Source: Falsiroseomonas frigidaquae
GTDB lineage: Bacteria > Pseudomonadota > Alphaproteobacteria > Acetobacterales > Acetobacteraceae
Length of the DNA stretch: 64,000 nt
Direction: 5' to 3'
Assembly: GCF_012163145.1 (NCBI RefSeq)
Contig: NZ_JAAVTX010000002.1
Span: forward strand, 62,001 to 126,000
Part shown: positions 33,247 to 41,025 of the stretch, piece by piece
Layout: every line of letters begins with the position of its first letter
Numbering within the stretch: position 1 is the first letter of the stretch
The notes under the pieces: generated by a model
Database searches by the model: none
What the model was told of the DNA's origin: nothing
The model's input: only the letters and a program-made list of their open reading frames with translations
Translations under genes and position numbers: made by a program

Positions 33247-34210
33247 CGACGGACACCCTCGGGTCGAGCCAGGCGTAGAGCAGATCCGCCACCATGTTCA
33301 TCAGCACCAGCACCGCCGCGATCATGATGAAGGCACCTTGCGCCAGCGGGTAATCCGCGCCCTGCACCGCGGAGACCAGCACGCGGCCGAGGCCGGGCCA
33401 GGAGAACACCGTCTCGATCACCACATTGCCGCCGAAGGAACTGCCGAGGCCGAGGGCGAAGGCCGTCGCCACCGGCAGCAGCGCGTTGCGCGCGGCGTGG
33501 CGCATCACGATCGCCCAGCGCGAGAGGCCCTTCATCCGGGCCATGACGATGAACTCGTCGTTCAGCACCTCCAGCATCGTCGCGCGCATCAGAAGCAGCG
33601 GCAGGCCCTGCAGGTACAGCGCGAGGGTCAGCGCCGGCAGGATCAGGTGCCACAGGAAATCCGCCGAGGTCAGCCGCGCCCATTCGGAAGTGAACTCAGA
33701 CCCCGCGACATTGGCACCCGCGGAGGGAAAGATGCCCCAGGCGAAGGACAGCCAGGACAGCAGCAGCATGCCGAGCCAGAACTCCGGCGCCGCACGCGTG
33801 ATCAGCGCGGCGGGAATGGCGATTCCCTCCGTCACCGTGCCACGGGCGAATGCCAGGAAGGCGCCGGCGATGATGCCGAAGGCATAGGCGATGACCAGCG
33901 CGGTGATGGTCAGCGCAGCCGTGTTGGGCAGAGCCGCCAGCAGAATGTCCAGCACCGGCCGCTTCTGCAGAAAGGAGACGCCGAGGTCGCCTTGCAGCAG
34001 GCTGCCAAGATAGATCAGGTACTGCTCCGGCAGCGGCTTATCCAGGCCGAAGGATTCCAGCAGGTCCGCACGCATTTCCTCGCTGAAGGAATCAGAGAGG
34101 AAGTTCAGCGTCGGATCGCCCGGCATCAGCCGGAACAGCAGGAAGGTCAGCGTCGCGACCGCCCAGAGCACGAAGGCGGCATGCGCAATCCGCCCAGCGA
34201 AGCGCTTCAC
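33233..34210 (-). CDS. Oligopeptide-type ABC transporter permease (DppB-like)
   Basis: 325 residues if translation begins at GTG 34210 (VKRFAGRIAHAAFVLW), 16 bases after the receptor stop. An in-frame ATG at 34282 would overlap the receptor gene by 56 bases and add a basic, non-homologous tail, so it is rejected. The protein has the DppB pattern: first helix, FRLMPGDPTL, a long periplasmic loop, about five further helices, the EAA-like loop ARMKGLSRWAIVMRHAARNALLP and ETVFSWPGLGRVLVSAVQGADYPL near the end. It forms the membrane channel with the DppC-like subunit. Confidence 0.9.
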   Translation of the reverse strand: MKRFAGRIAHAAFVLWAVATLTFLLFRLMPGDPTLNFLSDSFSEEMRADLLESFGLDKPLPEQYLIYLGSLLQGDLGVSFLQKRPVLDILLAALPNTAALTITALVIAYAFGIIAGAFLAFARGTVTEGIAIPAALITRAAPEFWLGMLLLSWLSFAWGIFPSAGANVAGSEFTSEWARLTSADFLWHLILPALTLALYLQGLPLLLMRATMLEVLNDEFIVMARMKGLSRWAIVMRHAARNALLPVATAFALGLGSSFGGNVVIETVFSWPGLGRVLVSAVQGADYPLAQGAFIMIAAVLVLMNMVADLLYAWLDPRVSVGARR

Positions 34211-34226
34211 GAGATGCGGGCGCCCT

Positions 34227-35921
34227 TCACTGGAACGGCGTGGTGGTTTCCCGCACCCCCGCCGGGTAGTGCAGCTTTCCATTCACCACGCGGTAGCCGG
34301 CTTCCTGCAGCAGCCGCTTTGCGCCATCCAGGTTGCCGCCCGGCACCCGGCCGACGATGCCGGCATCGTGCCAGGCCTCCAGCGCCGGCGAGACCATCGA
34401 ATTCGCCGGAACCGCCTGCCCGTTCCACGCCGCGCCGGCCATCATCTCCCGGTTCACGGAGGCCGAGAGCGCGCGGCGGAAGGCGGCGTCGGAGAAGGGT
34501 GCACGGCGCAGGTTCATGCCGACGAACTGAAAGCCGATATCCACCTCCTCCCGCACCGCGATCATGCGGGGATTGGCCTCGGCCATCTCCTTCACCAGAT
34601 CGGGGTCGCCGAAATAGTCGGCCAGCACGTTGATCTCGCCGCGACGGAAGGCGCCGAGCGTGGCTTCCGTGTTGGTGATAATGCGCATGATCCAGCGATC
34701 CGCCTTCGGCTTCGCCCAGTGGTTCGGGTTGGCCTCCAGCACCACTTCCTCATTCACGCGGGACCGGACGAAGCGGTAGGGGCCGGAGCCGATTGGGCGT
34801 TCCTCGACATAGGATTCCAGATTCTCCGGGCGGTTCTGGTACTCCGCGAGCACCGGCGCCCAGGTCTTCTTCTGCACGATGTTCAGCTTGGCCAGCACCG
34901 CGATGCGGAAGGCGGCATCGGGCCGCTTCAGGGTGAAGCGCACCGTCTTCGGGTCGGTGGCGACGACGCTGGCGATGTTCTGCACGAAGGGGCGGTACAT
35001 CGGCGATTCATTGCCGGTGCCCGGCGCCTCGAAGGAGAAGACCACATCCTCGGCCGTCACCGGATCGCCATTGTGGAAGGCCATGCCGTCGCGCAGCGTG
35101 CATTCGATATGCAGCGGGTCCGGCTGCACCACGCGTTCCGCCGCCCAGGGCTGCGGCAGGCCGTCCGGGCCCACGCGCATCAGCCGGTCCCATACCAGAT
35201 CCGTCACCCAGCTATCCGGCGCGCCGCTGACATAGAAGGGGTTGGTCGCCTTCACCGGCTCCGTGCTGTTGACGATGATGTCGCGCTGCGCGCCGGTGGG
35301 CTGCAGGCTGATCCAGTTCCAGAAATTACGGATGCCGAGTCCCGCCTGGTTCACCGCACTGGACTCGACGAAGACCTGCTTGTTGAAGGCCTGCAGGTTC
35401 ACCGGATGCACCAGGAAGGCATAGGGCTGGTCCTGGTTCACCACCTCCTGCACCTGGCGCACCAGGGCCTGGCGGCGCGCCTGGTCCATCTCGCTGCGCT
35501 GCGCCTCCGCCAGTCGGTCATAGGCCGGGTTGTTGTAGCCGACGAAATTGTAGCCGGTCGCGATATTGGCGGAATGCAGCAGGTTGTAGACCATCTCATC
35601 CGGGTCCCCGCGCTCCGGCCGGCCGACCATCTGCCACATGGTGAAGTCCCAGCGCTGCCGCTCGTACCAGACCACCTGGCTCATCTGCTGGTTGGGCAGT
35701 GGCCGAAGCTCAATCTGCAGGCCGAGCTTGCGCCATTCCTGTGCAATCAGCTCCGCCGCCTGATAGGCCGCCGGGGCCGCCGCCTGCGGGCGGGTCAGCA
35801 GCACCAGGGGGCGGATCGGGTCGCCCTGCGCGGCCTGTGCCTGCGCCGAACCGCCACCAAGCGGCAGCCTCGACAGGCCGGTGAGAGCGGAAGCGGCGAG
35901 CAGCATGGCGCGGCGGTTCAT
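34227..35921 (-). CDS. Peptide-type ABC transporter substrate-binding protein with circularly permuted domain order
   Basis: 564 residues with signal peptide cleaved near residue 30 (GGSAQAQA). Residues 36-210 match what is normally the C-terminal lobe of SBP family 5: PLVLLTR, WRKLGLQIELRPLP, MSQVVWYERQRWDFTMWQ, NNPAYDRLAEAQ, QDQPYAFLVHPVN. Only after this come the normally N-terminal parts: LVWDRLMRVGPDGLPQPWAAE (about 242-262), TLRDGMAFHNGDPVTAEDVV (about 275-293), GSGPYRFV (about 378). The protein ends at AKRLLQEAGY...NGKLHYPAG, exactly where ordinary members run on into the C-terminal lobe. All parts are present, total length is normal, only the order is changed. Start ATG 35921 has GGGGAC upstream. 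First gene of the permease/ATPase/HyuBA unit. Confidence 0.88.
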   Translation of the reverse strand: MNRRAMLLAASALTGLSRLPLGGGSAQAQAAQGDPIRPLVLLTRPQAAAPAAYQAAELIAQEWRKLGLQIELRPLPNQQMSQVVWYERQRWDFTMWQMVGRPERGDPDEMVYNLLHSANIATGYNFVGYNNPAYDRLAEAQRSEMDQARRQALVRQVQEVVNQDQPYAFLVHPVNLQAFNKQVFVESSAVNQAGLGIRNFWNWISLQPTGAQRDIIVNSTEPVKATNPFYVSGAPDSWVTDLVWDRLMRVGPDGLPQPWAAERVVQPDPLHIECTLRDGMAFHNGDPVTAEDVVFSFEAPGTGNESPMYRPFVQNIASVVATDPKTVRFTLKRPDAAFRIAVLAKLNIVQKKTWAPVLAEYQNRPENLESYVEERPIGSGPYRFVRSRVNEEVVLEANPNHWAKPKADRWIMRIITNTEATLGAFRRGEINVLADYFGDPDLVKEMAEANPRMIAVREEVDIGFQFVGMNLRRAPFSDAAFRRALSASVNREMMAGAAWNGQAVPANSMVSPALEAWHDAGIVGRVPGGNLDGAKRLLQEAGYRVVNGKLHYPAGVRETTTPFQ

Positions 35922-35951
35922 GGCGGCGTCCCCAGATGGCATCCCGATGTC

Positions 35952-35968
35952 AGCACAATCCGTGCCAG
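35952..35968 (-). promoter_or_regulatory. Sigma-54 (RpoN) type promoter match before the peptide-ABC/HyuBA unit
   Basis: Read on the minus strand: CTGGCACGGATTGTGCT. Against YTGGCACGRNNNTTGCW there is one mismatch (G for the first T of the -12 element); the -24 element is perfect and the GG-N10-GC spacing is exact. Predicted transcript start is about 35941, twenty bases before ATG 35921. Position, direction and leader length resemble the match before the TRAP receptor at 7404-7420. Confidence 0.6.
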
Positions 35969-36101
35969 CTACACCATAGATTCCTGCGAAGCGCGCGATC
36001 GCGTCCGGGCATCGCCCAGAGGCTTTCGGCACGGTGGCTTGCGCGGCGCGGCCGCTGGTGCTGCCATCCTGCGCCGCGCCGCCGAGAGGGGACCCCTACC
36101 G

Positions 36102-37841
36102 ATGCCGATTTCCACCGAAGAACAGCGCTTCCTCGATGCCGTCTCGCTGGACGCGCCCTGGGACCTGGTGACCACCTTCGCCGGCATGCATCGCTGGCGG
36201 CCGGAGGATGTGAACAAGGCGGCCGACGTCATCGTGGCGAAGCTGCAGCGCCACGGCATCCCGGTGGAGGTGCATGAGCCGGAGATCTGCCTCTCCGTGC
36301 CGCTGGACGCCGCGGTGACGGCCGGTGGCGTGCGCTACCGCGCCAAGCCGCCCTCTTCCGCCCTGCCGGTGCCGGGCGGGCGCACGGCGCCGCTGGTGAA
36401 GCTGAACGCCAACCCGAAGGCGCTGCGGTCCTACACCCGCGACATCGCCACGCTGTTCGGCGGCTCCATCACCTCGGTCGAGGAGGTGAAGCGCAAGGTT
36501 GGCGGCAAGATCGTCATCATGCAGGGCTTCGGCAACCCGGCGCTGACCAGCCTGATCGAGGAATGGGGCGGCGTCGGGCTGATTGCCGTGAACCCGGGCA
36601 TCGACATCCATTGGGGCACCTGCACCACCATCTGGGGCAGCCCGGACCTGCACGACCTGCCGCGCAAGCCGAAGATCCCGGTGGTCGCCGTGAACAATCC
36701 GGATGGCATGAAGCTGATGGAGCTGGCCGAGGCTGGCGGCGAGGCCACCATCATGACGGACATGCAGGAAGGCTGGTTCCCGCAGAAGATTCCGGTGGTC
36801 ACGATTCCTGGCACGGAAGATCCGGAGAAATTCGTGCTGCTGCACGGCCACTACGATTCCTGGGAGGTCGGCGTCGGCGACAATGCCACGGGCGATGCGA
36901 CGATGCTGGAGATCGCCCGCGTGCTGTGGGCGAAGCGGGGCGAGCTGAAGCGCAGCGTGAAGATTGCCTGGTGGCCGGGACATTCGACGGGGCGCTATGC
37001 CGGCTCCACATGGTTCACCGATGCCTTCGCGCAGGACCTCGACGAGAACTGCCTGGCCCAGGTGAATTGCGACAGCCCCGGCTGCCGCTGGGCCACCTCC
37101 TACCACCAGACGCGCGCCTTCACCGAAAGTGCCGCGCTGGCCGCCGGCGCCATCCGGGACGTGGTGCCGGATGCGGAGATCAAGACCATCCGGCCGCCGC
37201 AGGCCGGCGACTACTCCTTCAACAATATCGGCCTGCCCAGCTTCTTCATGCTGTCCAGCACGATGCCGGAGGCGCTGCGCAAGGAGAAGGGCTATTACGA
37301 CGTCTCCGGCTGCGGCGCGAACATCGCCTGGCACACGGAGAACGACACGCTGGAGATCGCCGACCAGGGCGTGCTGATGACGGACATGAAGATCTATCTT
37401 CTGTCCGTGCTGCGCATCGCGAATGCCGAGGCCCTGCCCTTCGACTGGATCGCGACCTGCGACGAATTCGATGCGACCATCGCGGGCTATGAGAAGGCCT
37501 CCCAGGGCGCCGCGGATCTGTCCCCGGCCAAGGTCGCGGTGGCCGGGCTGCGTGAGGCACTCGGCAGGCTGGGCGCTGCGCCGGTCGCGGCCCGCAACGC
37601 GGCGGTGCATGAACTTTCCCGAATTCTGGTGCCCATCAACTATACGCGGGAGGCGCGCTTCGCGCATGACCCGGCCTATACCGTGCCGCCCCTGCCCGGC
37701 CTTGCCGTGGCGGCGGAGCTGCCGCAGCTCGACGCCGCGCTGCAGAAGCCGGCGCAGGTGGAGCTGATGCGCGGGCAGAATCGCTTCGTCGCCGCACTGC
37801 GCGCCGCCACCCGCCGCGTGCAGCAGGCCGTCGCGGCATGA
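36102..37841 (+). CDS. M28-like metallopeptidase-fold protein with PA domain, catalytic Glu position replaced
   Basis: 579 residues, no signal peptide. Residues about 60-240 look like a protease-associated domain (KIVIMQGFGNPALTSLIEEWGGVGLI). The zinc fold follows with His250 and Asp252 (LLHGHYDSW), Asp260 (VGDNATGD), Asp324 (VNCDSPG) and a late His in AWHTENDT. At the position of the normal catalytic EE pair it has WPGHSTGRYAGSTWF (His294-Ser295), so the general-base Glu and a zinc-ligand Glu appear replaced. It may be a divergent aminopeptidase subgroup or a non-classical hydrolase. It diverges from the permuted receptor gene and overlaps the M20 gene downstream by four bases. Confidence 0.8.
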   Translation: MPISTEEQRFLDAVSLDAPWDLVTTFAGMHRWRPEDVNKAADVIVAKLQRHGIPVEVHEPEICLSVPLDAAVTAGGVRYRAKPPSSALPVPGGRTAPLVKLNANPKALRSYTRDIATLFGGSITSVEEVKRKVGGKIVIMQGFGNPALTSLIEEWGGVGLIAVNPGIDIHWGTCTTIWGSPDLHDLPRKPKIPVVAVNNPDGMKLMELAEAGGEATIMTDMQEGWFPQKIPVVTIPGTEDPEKFVLLHGHYDSWEVGVGDNATGDATMLEIARVLWAKRGELKRSVKIAWWPGHSTGRYAGSTWFTDAFAQDLDENCLAQVNCDSPGCRWATSYHQTRAFTESAALAAGAIRDVVPDAEIKTIRPPQAGDYSFNNIGLPSFFMLSSTMPEALRKEKGYYDVSGCGANIAWHTENDTLEIADQGVLMTDMKIYLLSVLRIANAEALPFDWIATCDEFDATIAGYEKASQGAADLSPAKVAVAGLREALGRLGAAPVAARNAAVHELSRILVPINYTREARFAHDPAYTVPPLPGLAVAAELPQLDAALQKPAQVELMRGQNRFVAALRAATRRVQQAVAA

Positions 37842-39229
37842 CGCGCGAGGCCGCGATCGCCGCCGCCAGCGGGTTGTTGGATGATGGCAGCCTGCTGGCG
37901 CTGCTCGCCCGCCGCGTCGCCTGCCCGACGGCAAGCCAGGACCCGGATAGCGGCCCGCATCTGTGGCGCTACCTGGAGCAGGAGATGGCGCCGGATCTGG
38001 AGCGCATCGGCTTCACCTGCAGCATCCACCCGAACCCCACCGGCAAGGGCGGCCCCTTCCTGATCGGCCGCCGGATCGAGGATGCGTCGCTCCCCACCCT
38101 GCTGACCTATGGCCATGGCGATACGGTGCGCGGCCTGGATGCCGAATGGCATGAGGGGCTGTCCCCCTGGGTGCTGACGCAGCGCGGGGAACGCCTGTAC
38201 GGCCGCGGCATCGTCGACAACAAGGGCCAGCATTGCTGCAACCTGGCGGCGCTGGAATCGGTGCTGAAGGTGCGTGGCAAGCTCGGCTTCAATGTCATCA
38301 TCCTGCTGGAGACCAGCGAGGAGGTCGGCTCCCCCGGTATTGACGAGTTCTGCCGCGCGCATCGGGATGAGCTGAAGGCGGATGTGCTGATCGCCTCGGA
38401 CGGGCCACGCCTGGTGCCGGATGTGCCGGCGCTGGTGCTCGGAACGCGCGGCGCCCTCAGCCTGGATCTGCGCGTGAAGTACCGCGAGGGTGGGCACCAT
38501 TCGGGCAATTGGGGCGGGCTGCTGGCCAATCCCGGCGTGCGGCTGGCGCATGCCATCGCAGCCATCATCGACCGCGACGGCCATGTGCTGGCGCGCGACA
38601 TCCTGCCGGAGCGCATCCCCAACAGCGTGCGCGCCGCGCTGGCGCATTGCGAAGTGGATGGCGGCGAGGACGGTCCGCAGATCAACCATTGGTGGGGCGA
38701 GCGCGGGCTGACCGCGGCGGAGAAGGTCTTCGGCTGGAACACCTTCGAGGTGCTTGCCTTCAAATGCGGCCACCCCGAGGCGCCGGTGAACGCCGTGCCG
38801 CCAGAGGCCGTGGCCCGCTGCCAGATCCGCTACACGGTGGACCGCAAGCCCGCCACCTTCATCCCGGCGCTGCGCGCGCATCTGGCGGCGGCCGGCTTCG
38901 ATGACGTGACGGTTGATCCGGTGAAGTCCGGTGCCGAATGGGCGGCGACTCGGATGGATCCGGATGGGCCCTGGCCGCGCATGGTCGCGGCCTCCGTCCA
39001 GCGCAGCACCGGCAAGACGCCGATGATCGTGCCGAATGCGGGCGGGTCGCTTCCCAACGATACCTTCGCCGTCACGCTCGGCCTGCCCACCATCTACATC
39101 CCGCATTCCTACAGCGGCTGTTCCCAGCACGCGCCGAATGAACATGCGCTGCTGCCGATCATGCGGGAGGGGCTGGAGATTGCCGCCGGGCTGTTCTGGG
39201 ATCTGGGCGAGCAGGCATGGCCGGAATGA
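37838..39229 (+). CDS. M20-family metallopeptidase/amidohydrolase
   Basis: 463 residues. Motifs are LLTYGHGDTVRG (first metal His and nearby Asp, about residue 95), GRGIVDNKGQHCCNLAALE (bridging Asp region), LETSEEVGSPGIDEF (catalytic Glu pair) and a C-terminal IPHSYSGCSQHAPNEHALL with the last metal His. The dimerisation (lid) domain is inserted in the middle with HHSGNWGGLLANP. The group includes ArgE, DapE, carboxypeptidase G2-like and dipeptidase-like enzymes; the GHGDT and SGCSQHAPNEH forms suggest an acylamino-acid or dipeptide hydrolase. It is coupled by ATGA to the M28-like gene before it and, at its own stop, to hyuB copy 2. Confidence 0.9.
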   Translation: MTREAAIAAASGLLDDGSLLALLARRVACPTASQDPDSGPHLWRYLEQEMAPDLERIGFTCSIHPNPTGKGGPFLIGRRIEDASLPTLLTYGHGDTVRGLDAEWHEGLSPWVLTQRGERLYGRGIVDNKGQHCCNLAALESVLKVRGKLGFNVIILLETSEEVGSPGIDEFCRAHRDELKADVLIASDGPRLVPDVPALVLGTRGALSLDLRVKYREGGHHSGNWGGLLANPGVRLAHAIAAIIDRDGHVLARDILPERIPNSVRAALAHCEVDGGEDGPQINHWWGERGLTAAEKVFGWNTFEVLAFKCGHPEAPVNAVPPEAVARCQIRYTVDRKPATFIPALRAHLAAAGFDDVTVDPVKSGAEWAATRMDPDGPWPRMVAASVQRSTGKTPMIVPNAGGSLPNDTFAVTLGLPTIYIPHSYSGCSQHAPNEHALLPIMREGLEIAAGLFWDLGEQAWPE

Positions 39230-41025
39230 GCGTCAACGCCGTCACCATCGAGATCATCAAGGGCGCCTTGCGATCCGCCCAGGCGGAATGCGAGGCGCTG
39301 CTGGAACGCACGGCGATGTCGCCGGTGATCCGGGAGAAGCAGGATTACTTCATCGGCTTCTACGGCGCGGATGGCCGGCTCGTCACCGGCACCAAGCTGC
39401 CGCTGTTCGGCGATGTGCTGCGGCCGATTCTCGACCGCTTCCCGGCGGCGGAGATTCGGCCGGGCGACATCTTCTGGTACAATGACTGCTACGCCTCCCG
39501 CGGCGGCGTCTCCCACACTTCCGACCAGGTCTTTGCTACGCCGGTCTTCGTGGATGGCGATCTGGTGGCCTTCGCGCAGAGCTGGGCGCATTTTCGCGAT
39601 ATCGGCGGCGCCTGGCCGGGTTCCAACACGCCCGGCACCGAAAGCATCTTCCAGGAGGGGATCATCGTGCCGCCGGTGCGGCTGTATCGGGAAGGCGAGC
39701 TGAACACAGACCTTTTCGAGACCTTCGTCCGCAATTCCCGCTTCCCGCAGCATGCGCGCGGCGACACGCGGGCACTGACAGCGGCGGTTCGGCTCGGCGA
39801 GAAGCGGCTCGGCGAATTGTTCGCCCGCTTCGGCACGGAGGTGTTCCTCGGCGCGGTGGAGGCGATGATCGACCAATCCTCCCGCGTCTTCCGCCGCCGC
39901 CTGGCGGAGCTGTTCCCGCCGGGGCATAGCTGGCGTTTCGCGGATCGCGTGGATGGCGACGGCAAGGGCGGCGGGCCCTTCACCGTGCGCTTCACGCTGG
40001 AGTCGCGGGAGGATGGCTTCACGCTGGACACCACCGAGTCTGACGCGCAGGCCAAAGGGCCCATCAACTTCCTGATGAACCCCACCGTGCCCAACACGGT
40101 CTTCGGCCTGTACCTGCTGCGCGATGAGCCGGGTCTGATGATGAATGAGGGTCTGCTGCGCGCCATCTCCGATGTGCGGACCAAGGACGGCACCATCATC
40201 CAGCCTGCCTTCCCGGCGCCGCTCGGCCAGCGTTCCAACACGCTGGCGCGCGTCATCTCCAGCTGCCTCGGCCTGATCGCGCAGGCGACGGAGGGTGAGA
40301 GCCCGGCGGCGAGTTCCATCTACACCATCTACACGCTGACCGGCCGGCAGCCCTCGGATGGTTCGCTGTTCTACAAATCCGGCGGCCACGGCACCGGCCA
40401 GGGCGCGCGGCCCTTCGCCGATGGGCTCGACGTCATCTACTACGTCGCGCAGCAAAACTACCCGATCGAGTTTTTGGAGACCGACATGCCGGTCCGCATC
40501 CGCACCTACGCGATCCGCGCGGATTCCGGCGGCCCCGGGCGCTGGCGCGGCGGCTGCGGCATGGTGCGGGAGATGGAGGTGCTGGTGGATGGCGCCGTGC
40601 TGAACACGCGCATGGACAATGTCGAGAATCCGCCATGGGGCGTGAAGGGCGGCGAGAGCGGCCGCCCCGGGCGCTTCCTGCTCAACCCCGGCACGCCGGG
40701 CGAACGCGAATTGCCGCGGCTGGCGCAGGGCATTCCGGTGCAGCGCGGCGATGTGGTGCGGATGGAATCGACCGGCGGCGGCGGCTGGGGCCATCCCTTC
40801 GATCGCGAGGCCTGGCGCGTGCGGCAGGATGTGCGCGGCGGCTTCGTCAGCGTCGAGGCCGCACGCGCCGATTACGGCGTGGTGCTGCGTGATGGCCCCG
40901 ATCGCGAGGTGGATGAAGACGCCACCGCAGCATTGCGTGCCCAGCGTGCCGACAACACGGCGCTGTTCCACCGCCACGGCACGCATCGTGATGCCAAGGC
41001 CTGGTGGCAGGCCATGGCGGGGTAG
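39226..41025 (+). CDS. hyuB: Hydantoinase/5-oxoprolinase B subunit (HyuB), copy 2
   Basis: 599 residues from ATG 39226, which overlaps the M20 stop as ATGA; ATG 39217 is possible and adds three residues. VNAVTIEIIKGALRSAQAE, ERTAMSPVIREKQDY, GDIFWYNDCYASRGGVSHTSDQ and SGGPGRWRGGCG are HyuB signatures and are closely similar to copy 1, so the two are paralogues. It is the third gene of a plus-strand peptidase unit. Its matching HyuA lies immediately downstream on the opposite strand, with the two stop codons touching (41023-41025 and 41026-41028), so the pair cannot be one operon. Confidence 0.9.
   Translation: MSVNAVTIEIIKGALRSAQAECEALLERTAMSPVIREKQDYFIGFYGADGRLVTGTKLPLFGDVLRPILDRFPAAEIRPGDIFWYNDCYASRGGVSHTSDQVFATPVFVDGDLVAFAQSWAHFRDIGGAWPGSNTPGTESIFQEGIIVPPVRLYREGELNTDLFETFVRNSRFPQHARGDTRALTAAVRLGEKRLGELFARFGTEVFLGAVEAMIDQSSRVFRRRLAELFPPGHSWRFADRVDGDGKGGGPFTVRFTLESREDGFTLDTTESDAQAKGPINFLMNPTVPNTVFGLYLLRDEPGLMMNEGLLRAISDVRTKDGTIIQPAFPAPLGQRSNTLARVISSCLGLIAQATEGESPAASSIYTIYTLTGRQPSDGSLFYKSGGHGTGQGARPFADGLDVIYYVAQQNYPIEFLETDMPVRIRTYAIRADSGGPGRWRGGCGMVREMEVLVDGAVLNTRMDNVENPPWGVKGGESGRPGRFLLNPGTPGERELPRLAQGIPVQRGDVVRMESTGGGGWGHPFDREAWRVRQDVRGGFVSVEAARADYGVVLRDGPDREVDEDATAALRAQRADNTALFHRHGTHRDAKAWWQAMAG

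Noticed and set aside
34211-34282. Longer DppB-like permease starting at ATG 34282
   Set aside because: It would overlap the receptor gene by 56 bases and add a basic, non-homologous tail. GTG 34210 starts at the first expected permease residues.
36026-36042. A third sigma-54-like sequence (TCGGCACGGTGGCTTGC) facing the M28-like gene
   Set aside because: GG and GC are separated by 11 bases instead of the required 10, which normally abolishes sigma-54 recognition, and the -24 element has a second mismatch.
34269-36101. A frame open for 611 codons running into the M28-like gene from upstream
   Set aside because: It is antisense to the permuted receptor gene and its translation is low-complexity Arg/His-rich, a typical shadow in GC-rich DNA. 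The real start is ATG 36102.
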